Positions 32,601-62,101 of a DNA stretch of 64,000 nucleotides are shown piece after piece. Below the pieces are notes generated by a model. That model ran no database searches, was not told the origin of the DNA, and saw only the letters and a program-made list of their open reading frames with translations. The first letter of the stretch is position 1; every line of letters starts with the position of its first letter. This stretch comes from Chondrilla cf. caribensis (Eukaryota > Porifera > Demospongiae > Chondrillida > Chondrillidae), in the NCBI GenBank assembly GCA_964020155.1, contig OZ026554.1, positions 925,247 through 989,246 of the forward strand. The letters are read 5' to 3'. The position numbers and the translations under genes were made by a program.

Positions 32601-35600
32601 GATGGTCCTACTCTTGTACGAAACACACAGAAAGTGGACTTGTAGAGACACCAAACTCCAGAGAGCTGTCAGATGTACACATGTGGTGTATTCATTACTC
32701 ACAGGGAAGCAGTGTTTCTCGTGGGTTGATGTAGTAAGGTGGGAAAATCCCTTGCCCTTTCAAATACAGGTCTACCACTTGGTGGAATCGGTTATAATTC
32801 AGCGTATCCATGACAACAGCCTTCACCGCACGCCAGTTAGCAAACAAGTGAAGACCAGTGAATAAAATGAAGAGCAGCCACACTAAACTGGAGAGAGTGG
32901 AGCAGGTGGTGTCACACTACACTGGAGAGAGTGGAGCAGGTGGTGTCACACTACACTGGAGAGAGTGGAGCAGGTGGTGTCACACTACACTGGAGAGAGT
33001 GGAGCAGGTGGTGTCACACTACACTGGAGAGAGTGGAGCAGGTGGTGTCACACTACACTGGAGAGAGTGGAGTAGGTGGTACCACACTACACTGGAGAGA
33101 GTGGAGCAGGTGGTGTCACACTACACTGGAGAGAGTGGAGCAGGTGGTGTCACACTACACTAGAGAGAGTGGAGCAGGTGGTGTCACACTACACTGGAGA
33201 GAGTGGAGCAGGTGGTGTCACACTACACTAGAGAGAGTGGAGCAGGTGGTGTCACACTACACTGGAGAGAGTGGAGCAGGTGGTGTCACACTACACTGGA
33301 GAGAGTTGAGCAGGTGGTGTCACACTACATTGGAGAGAGTGGAGCAGGTGGTACCACACTACATTAGAGAGAGTGGAGCAGGTGGTGTCACACTACACTG
33401 GAGAGAGTGGAGCAGGTGGTGTCACACTACACTGGAGAGAGTGGAGCAGGTGGTGTCACACTACACTGGAGAGAGTTGAGCAGGTGGTACCACACTATCA
33501 GTTCCAATTACAGTCTCTATACGGATATACACAATACACACATGGAAAAGGCATGACATACATACTTCTGCTTATCTGCTACAGCCGGTGTCAGGACCAA
33601 ACTGACCAACAGAGCTATAAAGTTCACCATGGTCTCCTAACGGGGAACACAGAGATCCAAAAGGTACATGTCTGATCGAATATGCAGTGACATGTGCAGT
33701 ATTACATGACATGGAATATATTGTGCTGGAAACCACGCAGTATGGAGGGCACATGTCACAGAAAACTACAGATACTCCTCAGATGCCTGTATAGTTCAAT
33801 TAGGGACATCCTGGAAAATCTGATTTGATTTACACGGAAGTCTGGTCAGGATTCTGTTAAATTAAATCAGAATTCGAAGGGACGGCAGAATTTCAAAATG
33901 GTGTAACCAATAGATCTGCACATGTACGTACATATGTCTACATTGATGTATGCAGCAGTACATCGTATATAACACATGTACTCCAAACCACATCTACAAA
34001 TATGTGCATGTCTACACTGATGTATGCGGCAGTACATACACACATGGTACATGTACATGCATGAGTTCAGTAAGCCTAAGCAGGAAGACTGCAGTATCAG
34101 CAGCCATCTAATAGCTATGCTACGTGAATATTGTATGTCTCCTGACATACTTGGCTGCCATCTTTAGCAGAGACGTCGGCCATATTGTCCTTCAGTGCTT
34201 GGTGTTGCGTAAGAGCAGCTCGGGTGGCTCCCCCTGCCACTCCCACCACAGACTGGGTGGAGCCAAGATAAAAACGGATTAAAGTGAGACACATACACAT
34301 AGATTTTTACACACAGACATTTAACACAGATAAACTTCAATTACTCCCTGACTAGCTATGCCAGATAAACACATCATAATACACCCACTCACTCTCATTA
34401 TGCTGGATAAACACACCACAATACACCCACTCACTCTCACTATGCTGGATAAACACATCACAATACACCCACTCACTCTCACTATGCTGGATAAACACAT
34501 CACAATACACCCACTCACTCTCGTTATGCTGGATAAACACACCACAATACACCCACTCACTCTCGTTATGCTGGATAAACACATCACAATACACCCACTC
34601 ACTCTCACTATGCTGGATAAACACATCACAATACACCCACTCACTCTCACTATGCTGGATAAACACATCACAATACACCCACTCACTCTCGTTATGCTGG
34701 ATAAACACATCACAAGTAAAAATAAATGTGGTAGAAATGGAGCCAAGAGATCAATAAAAATGGCCGAATCATTCAATATGTCTGCAACCAGCCTGTGTGA
34801 AACAGAGGGAGACAAGAATACATCATGTTTGCATCTGAAGATCCTTTGGGCTTGAATGTGGTGTCTGGGTCAAACCAACCTCCACTGCTTTGCGTTACAG
34901 TCCAGCGCAGACCTGCAAATACCGGAGACAACCAGCGACAAGCAAGACATGACGAGTGAGTAGTGTGTGACACTTCAAAAATGTACTCTAAGAGGATGTT
35001 CTGTATGTACTGCATATTCTGTATGTATCGTTTGTAGCATGTACTGTATGTACTGTATGTATTGTATGTAGTATGTACTGTATGTATTGTATGTAGTATG
35101 TACTGTATGTGTTGTATGTAGTATGTACTGTATAATATTATACTGTATGCACAGTGTGTACCGTGTGTACTGTATAGGAAGGTACACTCAGCAACTCACC
35201 CTTGTAGCCAAGCAAACAGTATTCTTCCCAGCATACCTGCACCATCTGAACAACGACAGACAAAACACTCCTCCAACCACCCCTCATACACAAGCATGCA
35301 GGTCGAACCTTTCAGCATCCAAGTAACAGTGGCAGCTATGGCCGATGCTGAACTGTCTCCTACTCCTGCTCCTTTCAGGACTGCGTGTGTGGCTAGGGTG
35401 CCAGTGATGGAGGAACAGAACGCCTGAGTGTGTCCAGCAAGAGCATGTGGGGTCAAACAAATAAGTAAAGGAATAACGATATGTAATGCTACAGTGGAGC
35501 CTGTCTAATGTGGTCACCTGAGGGACCTCATGTACAGTGAGACCTGTCTAATGTTCTAATGTTCTAGTGTTAAGGTAAGGTTTGAAATCCTTATTGAAAT

Positions 35601-36172
35601 AGAGACTAAATAGGTTTAATTTGACCTTGGTTATGTGCTGCTACTGCGATACTTTCACACAAAAACATCTGCACACATACGTACATGAACATGCAAGTGC
35701 ATGCAAAACACACACACACACACACACACACACCTGCAGTGTGTCCCATTTTTGATATTCTAGATAGTCACTACTCACAGATGAAGGGTAGCCTTGAGGA
35801 AGAAAAGCATCCTAAAGGACAAATAGCACAGTCCAATTAATAAGATTGTTAAATTGTTCATAAGCAGTAACAGTAACAGAGTTGGTCCACTAGCATATTA
35901 TACGAATGCGTGCGCTAAATACGCGGGTTTTAGTCAACGACAGTACTGTATTCATATGCATATGGTCCTGTCCTAACCACTAGAGTTACCTTCAAAGTTC
36001 TCTTGACAAGTGCATACTTGGACAACCCCTCCTTCCGTGAACATTTTTTCAATCTTTCGTCTTTAATCATATATTCGGAATGTACAGCGCTGGAACCATA
36101 GACTTCTTCGAGCTCTGGAAGGACTGTGAAGTTTTCGTCCAACGAAAAATTCGAATTCCCTCGATCAGCCAT
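28995..36172 (-). CDS. RUSF1: RUS family member 1 (DUF647 / root UVB-sensitive family)
   Basis: About 13 exons read in phase: 35990-36172, 35732-35811, about 35310-35426, 35200-35247, 34882-34912, about 34688-34796, 34152-34251, about 33563-33640, 32702-32882, about 32416-32467, about 29817-29962, about 29673-29722 and 28995-29258. Family landmarks in order: [97 protein letters not shown] block (here [13 protein letters not shown]), [13 protein letters not shown], and a C-terminal tail rich in Trp and acidic residues. These follow the human RUSF1 (C16orf58) order closely. Predicted hydrophobic segments fit an organelle membrane protein; the biochemical role of animal RUSF1 is poorly known. 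Introns carry two minisatellites whose unit spans the splice site, a MULE-like transposon and a MITE. Confidence 0.9.
29476..29660. repeat. Imperfect (AC)n tract in a RUSF1 intron
   Basis: Pure AC at 29476-29536, then AC mixed with CGCACG steps up to about 29655. It lies in the intron before the last RUSF1 exon. Confidence 0.9.
30217..30412. mobile_element. MITE with CAGTGGAACCTCT ends and TA target sites
   Basis: The terminal inverted repeats (left CAGTGGAACCTCTCTATAAA, right its complement with small changes) are about 24 bp, and TA lies on both flanks. It is 196 bp long with no coding potential. The ends resemble those of the Tigger/pogo-like element at 11198-11618, so mobilisation by a related transposase is likely. 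It sits in a RUSF1 intron. Confidence 0.8.
30736..31485. mobile_element. Terminal-inverted-repeat DNA transposon with 9-bp target duplication
   Basis: The ends begin TAGTCTGG and are inverted copies for about 95 bp, with a variable core and an identical inner part (GGTCTAGCAACTATTGTCAA). The 9-bp direct repeat GGTAGTCAC lies immediately outside both ends (30727-30735 and 31486-31494). The related repeat at 60548-60556 has this 9-mer only once, so it represents the empty site. Long TIRs plus a 9-bp duplication fit Mutator-like elements, but no transposase core is present to confirm the class. The only open frame encodes a zinc-binding N-terminus. Confidence 0.88.
30932..31291 (-). CDS. Transposon-borne N-terminal zinc-binding domain fragment
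   Basis: A 119-residue frame fills the interior of the TIR element. It has paired cysteines near the N-terminus (ACCVCAGTD) and again about 45 residues later ([14 protein letters not shown]), followed by a coiled-coil-like Glu/Arg/Ala segment. The C-x2-C ... C-x2-C spacing recalls ZAD-like or other DNA-binding zinc folds. The frame ends just after an AG/GTAACC sequence that looks like a splice donor. This may be exon 1 of a longer transposase whose later exons are deleted. Whether it is transcribed is unknown. Confidence 0.55.
   Translation of the reverse strand: MAQGLEASHSETACCVCAGTDVPRKDRRKVSEALALTALGLKVNEISQISLKLPGNAIIRVCKHCSDQVAKVERLETEMAATRSRIDSSSINTLSTGSEESGHCRPLSEVLGSLQPARR
31897..32360. 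repeat. 54-bp tandem repeat, about 8 copies
   Basis: The unit of 54 bp, a multiple of three, contains 'gttgtaaagaggtctga' and 'gggagcactaccaag'. It lies in the RUSF1 intron after the exon at 32416. Because the period is divisible by three it leaves open frames on both strands (18-residue protein repeats), which I regard as spurious. Confidence 0.9.
32883..33495. repeat. 34-bp minisatellite carrying a 3' splice site
   Basis: About 18 copies of a 34-bp unit end exactly at the RUSF1 exon border at 32882. On the minus strand each unit reads CCACTCTCTCCAGTGTAG then TGTG, and the real acceptor reads CCAGTTTAG then TGTG. Every copy therefore has a pyrimidine tract and AG in the same setting. Confidence 0.93.
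34360..34725. repeat. RUSF1: 42-bp in-frame minisatellite spanning a RUSF1 exon end and donor
   Basis: Eight units of 42 bp. On the minus strand each encodes VMCLSSITR (or VR) and then GTGAGT, the 5' splice site. The first copy is the true exon end: it joins in phase 0 to the exon starting SVVGVAGG, which matches RUSF1 proteins. Since 42 is 14 codons and the units are open, use of a later donor would add 14 residues per unit without a frameshift. Confidence 0.9.
35000..35175. repeat. Degenerate TGTATGTACTG array
   Basis: Short irregular repeats of TGTATG(T/A)(A/G)(C/T)(T/A) in a RUSF1 intron. No further function is seen. Confidence 0.6.
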
Positions 36173-36357
36173 TTTAAAGGGCGCTAATACTCGAATCGGA
36201 TAAACGCCTTACTGTCATGATAATAATTATTCACCGATTCACTCACATTATGATACTATACATCTATTTGACAGATACGTAATTACATTTAGGTAGATCT
36301 CGAAAAAGTCTACAAATAATACAACAGGTAATGTCTACAAACAAAGGTGCAAAAATT

Positions 36358-37015
36358 TTAACAACACCTCTTTTTGGGCGGCAGTCCTAGATCCACAGTG
36401 TTTCGTACATCTTTATCCGCAGTCTGTATTGTCGCTTTATTGTGTGTGGACTCGATCAGCTCACTGAATAAAGATTCAACATTCTTTCCTGTTTTGGCCG
36501 ACACGATGTTAAATTTAATTCGCCCTGTATCATACTTGTTGCTCAAGCTATTTTTGGCCTCTTTGATCCCAACCTCAGGCATGGGAAGGTCGCACTTGTT
36601 GCCCCAGACGATCCAGTTGACTTCATCGAAATCCCTGTCTATGTAATGCAGGGCATTTTCCATCCACTCGGTCAATTCGAAACAGGACGTCTGGTCATCA
36701 ACTGCAAATAACAAGATAGCAGCCGCTGTCTGACGATAGTACCCATCAGTGATGGTTCTAAATCTCTCCGCACCTCCTGTGTCCCATAAATCAACCTACA
36801 AAGGAGATAGTTGGTGAATCATGTGACTAGTCACGGGATACATAATGTTACAAACGTCACTTATGGTTTACCTTATAACTTTGAACCAACAAGTAAATAC
36901 TGTTCACACCGGATAGATCATGCAATTCAATGAGACATAGAAGGACAGACATACACTACACACTCGAGTATCTACACAACCACACACACACGCACACACA
37001 CACACACACACAGAC

Positions 37016-37086
<71 letters not shown>

Positions 37087-37307
37087 CACATACACACATG
37101 TACACACACGCAACTCACAGTTACTGTGTCATTTCCAATTTTTCTGGTTGTCTGGTGAATGTCCACACCTCCCAAGGTACTTGCAGTCCTCTGGTCAAAA
37201 AACTCATTTTCTTTAATTCTTCGAAATATGGAAGTTTTACCAACTCCATGATTACCCAGAAGAATAACCTTATACTTGAAATCTCCAATAGTGGGTTTAC
37301 CAGCCAT
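36358..37307 (-). CDS. Divergent Rab-like small GTPase, paralogue 1
   Basis: Two exons, 37119-37307 and 36358-36795, joined in phase 0, give 208 residues. The P-loop is GNHGVGKTS (residues 18-26). The switch I Thr lies in ASTLGGVD, switch II in WDTGGAERF (67-75), and the guanine-binding motifs are GNKCDL and a late SAK (VSAKTG). The C-terminus KKRCC is a Rab-type double-cysteine prenylation signal. The fold and tail place it with Rab proteins that mark membranes for trafficking. The residue equal to the catalytic Gln of Ras/Rab is Ala here, and the preceding Ala is Gly, so intrinsic GTP hydrolysis is expected to be weak. It lies 186 bp upstream of RUSF1 on the same strand. The intron contains a compound AC tract (36979-37084). 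Confidence 0.88.
36979..37084. repeat. (AC)n microsatellite in a Rab-like gene intron
   Basis: AC tract with a short ACAGACAAA interruption near 37010. It begins close to the 5' splice site at 37118. Confidence 0.95.
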
Positions 37308-38429
37308 GATCAATCTTTGATGATTGACTGTACTGCACCCCTTTTCAAACCTACAAAGTAACAGTGAAATGTACAGTTTACACATATACACTACATGTAC
37401 AGGTACGGTCACTACCACAGATGTACGTACATGTTGGGTACATGTGCTTGTATGTATGTTGATGTACAACTACACTCACTGGTATGTACATACGTATATG
37501 TATGTACATCTACCCTCACTGTTATGTACATACTTGTACATCTACACTCACTGGTATGTATGTGCGTACACACATGTACAGATACATTCACTGAAATCTA
37601 CACATGCATATAACTACACTCACTTAAGTACAAAGCTTATACTACCTAGCGAGCCAATGTGCACAAAACAGTACAAATAACAGAAAATTAATTTTTTACA
37701 AATAATGCTTCAGGTGTGCTTTAACTGGTTAATACTGCACAGCCAAATCTCTCAACAGATATCACTGATGAACTGGGTATGTAGACTGAACTACAGGCTG
37801 CGCGTGGGAGGGATAAGGTAAATACCTTAAGAAACGCCATACAGATACTAGCCTGATAGATACAATACAAAACAACACAACACAATGCACCAACATAAGT
37901 TGTGTTGTACCATAGACACTCTATACTAAGTAACCATATTATAGAGTCTACGGTTGTACTAGATTAGCCATAATGTACTTCAAATTCCGCACTACCAAAC
38001 AAACAAGAGGATTTATACGAGCTTAAAGCCCCGAAAGAAAAATTCAGTCGTGGCTGTGAGCAATTTCCCAAAACAGCACTGTTTCTTTGGTGAAACAATA
38101 GATCTCTTTGGAGTATCCGTGGAACACACGTGGTCACTGGCAAACACAAGTGTACGCACTACATGATTATCAGCAGGCTTCGTCGTATTGCTTACAAGCA
38201 GTACTTTAGACATGTCACTAACTACGTATCGGGTCTTGAAACGTGCACCTCACCATGTATCGGGTATCTTACCAGAAAAGTCCTTCTCTAGTCACAGGAA
38301 GATATGACGGACACGCCAAGATCTATTTTTGGAATAATTTCACGTTATTCCTCGTTAATCAACGCGAATCGTTGCAACTATTATAATTAACAACGTACGG
38401 TTGAAATTAGCAGAACGAAGTGTTTTCAC
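37308..38429. other. Intergenic region between two Rab-like genes
   Basis: I see no convincing gene. A 66-codon minus-strand frame (38016-38213) is not supported by homology or splice sites. There is a loose array of 'actcactggtatgtac' units at 37470-37560. Confidence 0.5.
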
Positions 38430-38430
38430 G

Positions 38431-38436
38431 TTTATT
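38431..38436 (-). terminator. Polyadenylation signal AATAAA of Rab-like paralogue 2
   Basis: AATAAA on the minus strand about 130 bases after the stop at 38565. Confidence 0.5.
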
Positions 38437-38564
38437 TAGTTGCTCACGTTATTTATAATTGTTAATATCATTCTTAAAGTATAGTACAATTTACAATAAT
38501 ACAAATATTATAGTTATTTTGCAATACACTGAGTCTTACAAAAATACCCCATAAGCTGATAATG

Positions 38565-40012
38565 TCAACATTTGCATCCACCACCTGTGGATTTAGGAGG
38601 GTCACGACCAGGCACTACAGTGGTACCTTGTGTTGATTCATTAGCTGAACTTTGCTTAGCATTCGTGTACATGAGCTCTATGAATCTTTCAAGTGCTGAT
38701 TCCACGTTTTTGCCTGATTTGCCCGATACCTCAAAATACTCCACCTTGCTTGTGTCCACATTAGGATCCATACCATCAAGCTGACACTTGGCTTCCTCGA
38801 TCCCGACCTTTTGTTTTTGAAGGTCACACTTGTTACCCCACACAACCCATGTGATATCTGCAAAAGGTTTTTTGATGTATTTCAAGGCATCTCCCACCCA
38901 GGTGGTTAGCTGAGTGCATGAATGTTGATCATCCACTGAAAACACCAAAATGATACCAGTAATATTCTGGTAATAGCTGGCAGTGATACTTCTGAATCTC
39001 TCAATGCCTCCAGTATCCCACAAGTTGATCTACGATGAATCAAGTATGTACAGTTATATTCAATATTTGATTTTTATGTTCATATTAAACAGATCTTTTA
39101 CACCAATATCAGACACTAACAGATGCACACAGGCAAGGAAGTGTATACCTTTTAAGATCAATATGAGACTACAGTATTGGTTTCTCTACAGCTTCAAGTC
39201 TAACACTATAACGTGCATTCGTATGAAAATGTTGCTTGTTTACAGGCATACTTAATCCCAACTAGGAGTGGTAATATCAGCAAAAAGGGTTGAAACATGA
39301 TAAATTGTAGGTTGTATTTCTTCATAGTTGTAGGACAATTGTTTAACACGTCTATAGTGATTTAGTGCAATTAATCATTCATGCAATGTTTCACCCATCA
39401 CGGGCTTCTTCAGGCACATGTACTAAAAGTTTTGTATTGTATGTGCCTGAAGAAGCCCGTGATGGGTGAAACGTTGCACGAATGATTACGCTGTGAAAAG
39501 AATTGTTCGAATATCACTATAGATGTGTTAAACAATAGTCCTACAACTATGAAGAAATGATAAATTGTATCCGACTCTGTATATTATCACCCTCCTAGTT
39601 GCGTGTGATCAGGTTGTTACAAACTACATATTTCCGTAAAATGATCAGCCACTTTGTGACATTTCCAGCCGTTGAACATGGACAAATGGCATGTCAAGAG
39701 GTGCGGATTGTGCATAATTTACAAGGAACAGTTAGGTATGAAATGTGCTCCTACAAAAGTAACAATCGGTCTATATCATGTTTTATGAGTCATAATTTAA
39801 CCAAAGCTACAAGACAATCTACTTACATTTACTGTGTCTTCTCCAAATTTTCTTGTCATTCTAATAACATCTACTTCGGACGTCTGAGGGCGTGGATCAG
39901 TTTGGGATTCCTGTTTGATTTTTTCAAAGATGGTCGACTTTCCAATACCAAATTCTCCCAGTAGAATGGCTCCAAAATCAAATTGATCAGCAGATTGGTT
40001 CGCTTCAGACAT
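38565..40012 (-). CDS. Divergent Rab-like small GTPase, paralogue 2
   Basis: Exons 39827-40012 and 38565-39029 join in phase 0 to give 216 residues. The P-loop is GEFGIGKST (19-27). Switch I is degenerate (RPQTSEVDV), and switch II is WDTGGIERF with Ile in place of the catalytic Gln. NKxD is GNKCDL, and a VSGKSGKNVES segment stands in for the SAK region. The tail GGGCKC is a CxC Rab prenylation motif. The same exon structure and the shared WDTGG and WGNKCDL motifs show it arose with paralogue 1. Its intron contains an inverted-repeat element. The start lies 640 bp from the divergently transcribed third GTPase gene. Confidence 0.88.
39297..39569. mobile_element. Inverted-repeat element with hammerhead-like hairpins
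   Basis: A palindromic element of about 250 bp: 39316-39361 and neighbouring bases are the reverse complement of 39511-39558, and each arm contains CCTGAAGAAGCCC..GGGTGAAAC. The 13-bp direct repeat ATGATAAATTGTA lies at both borders (39297 and 39557) and fits a target duplication. The CTGAAGA / stem / GAAAC order recalls the hammerhead ribozyme core, but the core U is replaced by A. The same motif family occurs alone at about 41875-41912 (-). It resembles short repeats linked to Penelope-like elements; this assignment is tentative. Confidence 0.55.
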
Positions 40013-40650
40013 TATCCACGTTGGAGCTCAGTACACCATCCAACTTAATTTCAATAATATGTACAGTATATACACCTGCAAATGTAAAAATAACTCATTT
40101 GTAAGTATATAGCTATATAGCTTGTGTAATTCACGTACATATGCAAGAAAGAAAGTCTGCTACGGCCGGGTTGCAATAATTCTCTAGAAATTAGCTTTAG
40201 GAGCTAAAAATCATCCAAAGCGGACGCTTAGACCCCACTGATTCAATCTTATAACGGAGTCGTAAGAATTCATCGATATCTCCTCACTCCTATTGGTGCA
40301 GACTCGTCAAAAACTAGTCGGAGATCAACTGGTGGAACCGATAAACAATGCACTACCTTTAAAACAACAGCTTGTTGGATCTAAAGAAAATACAATAAGC
40401 GACGACAAAGATATCTTGCACTGAAGATCTCCAAAATGGTCCTCGAAGCAGCCTTGTTTGTCTACACGTGATAGTCTTTAGTAGTAGGAGTGGTCGAATA
40501 TTATTATGTTGGTGTACGTGTGGTATAAGCAGCAACGAAGCGTAACGTGTTCGCTGACAGATCACATGACTGTATAGTCAGGTTATTCCCCTTGCTCATC
40601 ATTCGAGGCACACGCGTAGTTTCGATCCTCACAAAACGTAGGGAGTGACC
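40013..40650. promoter_or_regulatory. Bidirectional promoter region between two Rab-like genes
   Basis: The 638 bp between divergent start codons is the only space for both promoters. It contains an unusual concentration of CG dinucleotides near 40500-40640. No clear TATA box is seen for the plus-strand gene. Confidence 0.5.
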
Positions 40651-41513
40651 ATGGCGGGTGTCGGTAGAGGTCCCACATACAGAGTGGTTCTTCTTGGGGA
40701 GTTGGGGGTTGGGAAGACGTCACTTTTCAGAAGAATAAAGGACAATTCTTTCGACGAACATCAGCCAGCGACCTCTGGCATAGACTCTTGTTCAAAGTAC
40801 ACGAATGTGGACGGACAGGACATTCACGTGAGTCTTTGCCGGTTTAATACTCGTCTGAGTAGGGGATGAGGCTTAAATTTGAATCTCGTTTTTTATTCTG
40901 ATATGGGTATCGGTCAGGTAATAATGATGATGTTAGTTAGTTGTCATAAAAACTTCCTGTGTTGCACCCACACTTCGCTGTTTTCCCAACTCAGTGTTTG
41001 ATTGATATGAATAGTCTCTGGTTTGGTTCACCTTGTCTGTCTGATATTTCCTCTCCCTGGCCACAGATAGCAGTATGGGACACAGCTGGAGTGGAGAGGT
41101 TCCGTACCCTCACTAGAAACTACTACCGAAACGCTGATGCCACTGTGTTTGTGTACAGTGTCACAGACACATCTTCCCTGCACTACCTCACACAGTGGCT
41201 CAAGGATGCTCAGCTCCATGCTCCTAATGCACTCCGGGTTATTGTTGGGAACAAAATCGACCTTCAAGGTAGCATTGAGGTGGAAGAACCAGTCGCACAA
41301 GCATTTGCAAATTTGCAAAAGATAAACTTACTCTACCGTATATCCTGCAAGTCCAACGAAGGCGTTGAGAGCATGGTTACAAGTGTTACTCGTGAGATTC
41401 ACAAACGTGCTACAAACAGTGAACATGCTGCTCCAGATGAATCCACGCTGAAACTCGGCCAGAAACCGTCTCAGGATTCAGCCTCTGAAAATGAAAGAGG
41501 TTGTAAGTGCTAG
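40651..41513 (+). CDS. Divergent Rab-like small GTPase, paralogue 3
   Basis: Exons 40651-40827 and 41067-41513 join in phase 0 to give 207 residues. The P-loop is GELGVGKTS (16-24), switch I has PATSGIDS, switch II is WDTAGVERF with Val at the catalytic Gln position, and the guanine motifs are GNKIDL and ISCKS. The tail ERGCKC is a CxC prenylation signal. It is closer to ordinary Rabs in switch II (WDTAG) than its two neighbours, but it shares the single intron position just before the switch II strand. It is transcribed away from paralogue 2. A membrane-trafficking switch with low intrinsic GTPase activity is inferred. Confidence 0.88.
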
Positions 41514-42428
41514 TGGCTGGTCCAATCTGATGTTGCCTATTATTTGTTATTTCAATTGCTTGTACAATCAATATATTTTATATTATTTTTCACTACATAC
41601 ATAAATAACATCGACTATTATTAATAGTTGTTTTATTGTACTGTTGCTTAGTAGCATGTTGAGGTTTGTCTGTATGTGAGTGTGTCAGTTTGAAAACAGC
41701 TTTGATTTGCATGATAATAATATAAATGCATCATAATTATGCTTAATGTTACTCAGTATAATTAAAATTATGTACACATATTGGTAACTTCATGTACACC
41801 CTTTGCTGAACCTTAATAGATTGATGTCTATTTATTTGGACAATTACTCAAATCACTTGTTGACAAATTATTTGTAACGTTTCGCCCTTTTGGGCTTCTT
41901 CAGGCAATGCTTACAAAACTACGTATGTGTGACAACAAAAATTTGATAGTGTGTAATGATGACCAATCAGGGTCCTAGTGATGGTCCACATAAAGTGACA
42001 TTATAGCCGAGGGTAATTCACTTCTTACAAATTCAAGTTGCTTTGATATAGTATTATGTTGCAGTACATTCATTACACATGTTCAGTTTAAATTTTAAAT
42101 GAAAGCTGTGCATAAGTATAGGCCCAGGGCTAGCATATGTACGAGTGCAAGATTTATATGGTTCTTAGATATAGAATAGTTACATATACGTACATATATA
42201 CGTATATACGTAATAGTATAAAATGTTGTGTATTAGTCTACCCTTCATTATATTATATATATTTTATGTATTTATTACCCTTCATTATAATTAATTACAG
42301 TGTAATTTAATAATAATTAAAAAGTCCAATATGAATTAAGATTGCATTGATAAGAAAACTGTAATTGCATATGTACGACCAAAAGCATGCACACAAAATC
42401 AATACATTTACACGTATGCACATGTAGG
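41514..42428. other. Intergenic region between converging genes
   Basis: AT-rich, no gene seen. It holds one hammerhead-like CCTGAAGAAGCCC..GGGCGAAACG motif on the minus strand (about 41875-41912), related to the element at 39297-39569. Confidence 0.5.
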
Positions 42429-61136
<18,708 letters not shown>

Positions 61137-61538
61137 TTTCACCGCTCCGCAAACACGTAACTTTAACAGTATACTATCTAAAATACGGATCTTAGGCCGA
61201 GTATGCGGACGATGTGCGTACCGGTATGAAACTTAGTCAACAGTTAGATTAAAATAGTTAGTTAGTTAATAGTAGACTAAACATAATAATCAGACAAACA
61301 TTGAACAACTGCACATTAGTACATGGACTACACACAATAGCACGTACTTAATAGACGTGCACAATGAATAAATACAGAAATTAAATATCACGAGTGAATA
61401 ATCCCCAACTTGTATCTCAGGTGGAGTAAACTTGATGATAAGTTAGAATATTACCCATGTCTGGGGATAATTATTAAATTAGAGGATTAATGATTGAGTA
61501 CTGGGTCTGATGAATACCTACAACATCTCGGATGTGTC
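61137..61538. other. Short intergenic region, BOP1 promoter side
   Basis: About 400 bp between the BOP1 start and the stop of the next minus-strand gene. CG dinucleotides cluster at 61137-61220, which fits a TATA-less housekeeping promoter. No other gene. Confidence 0.5.
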
Positions 61539-61753
61539 CTAGGTAGCATTTGTTTCTTCTCTTTTTTTCTCAATGCTCTTTGGCATGAAGAAGGAGACAA
61601 CTATTGCAGAAATGCACAGAAGAGCAATGATGTTGAACATCAAGTGATAGTTGAATGGCCAACCTAGACCTGAAGGAACATAAAGTACAAGTTGTAGATA
61701 GAACTCAGATATGTGTACGTCGTATAGAACTAAAATCCTATAATGTAAACGCA

Positions 61754-61830
<77 letters not shown>

Positions 61831-61920
61831 CACGCACACACACACGCACACACACACACACACACACAAACACACACACGCACACACACACACACACGCA
61901 CACAAACACACAACATTGTT

Positions 61921-61981
<61 letters not shown>

Positions 61982-62063
61982 CACACACATGCACGCGCAC
62001 ACACACACACACACACAAACACACACATGCACACAAACACACACACACACACACAACATTGTT

Positions 62064-62101
<38 letters not shown>

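Noticed and set aside
32858..33675. Plus-strand frames of repeated [16 protein letters not shown] peptides
   Set aside because: They come from the 34-bp minisatellite read in shifting frames; the minus strand holds the real gene.
38016..38213. 66-codon minus-strand frame between Rab-like genes
   Set aside because: No recognisable family, no convincing splice sites, and it is not in phase with neighbours.
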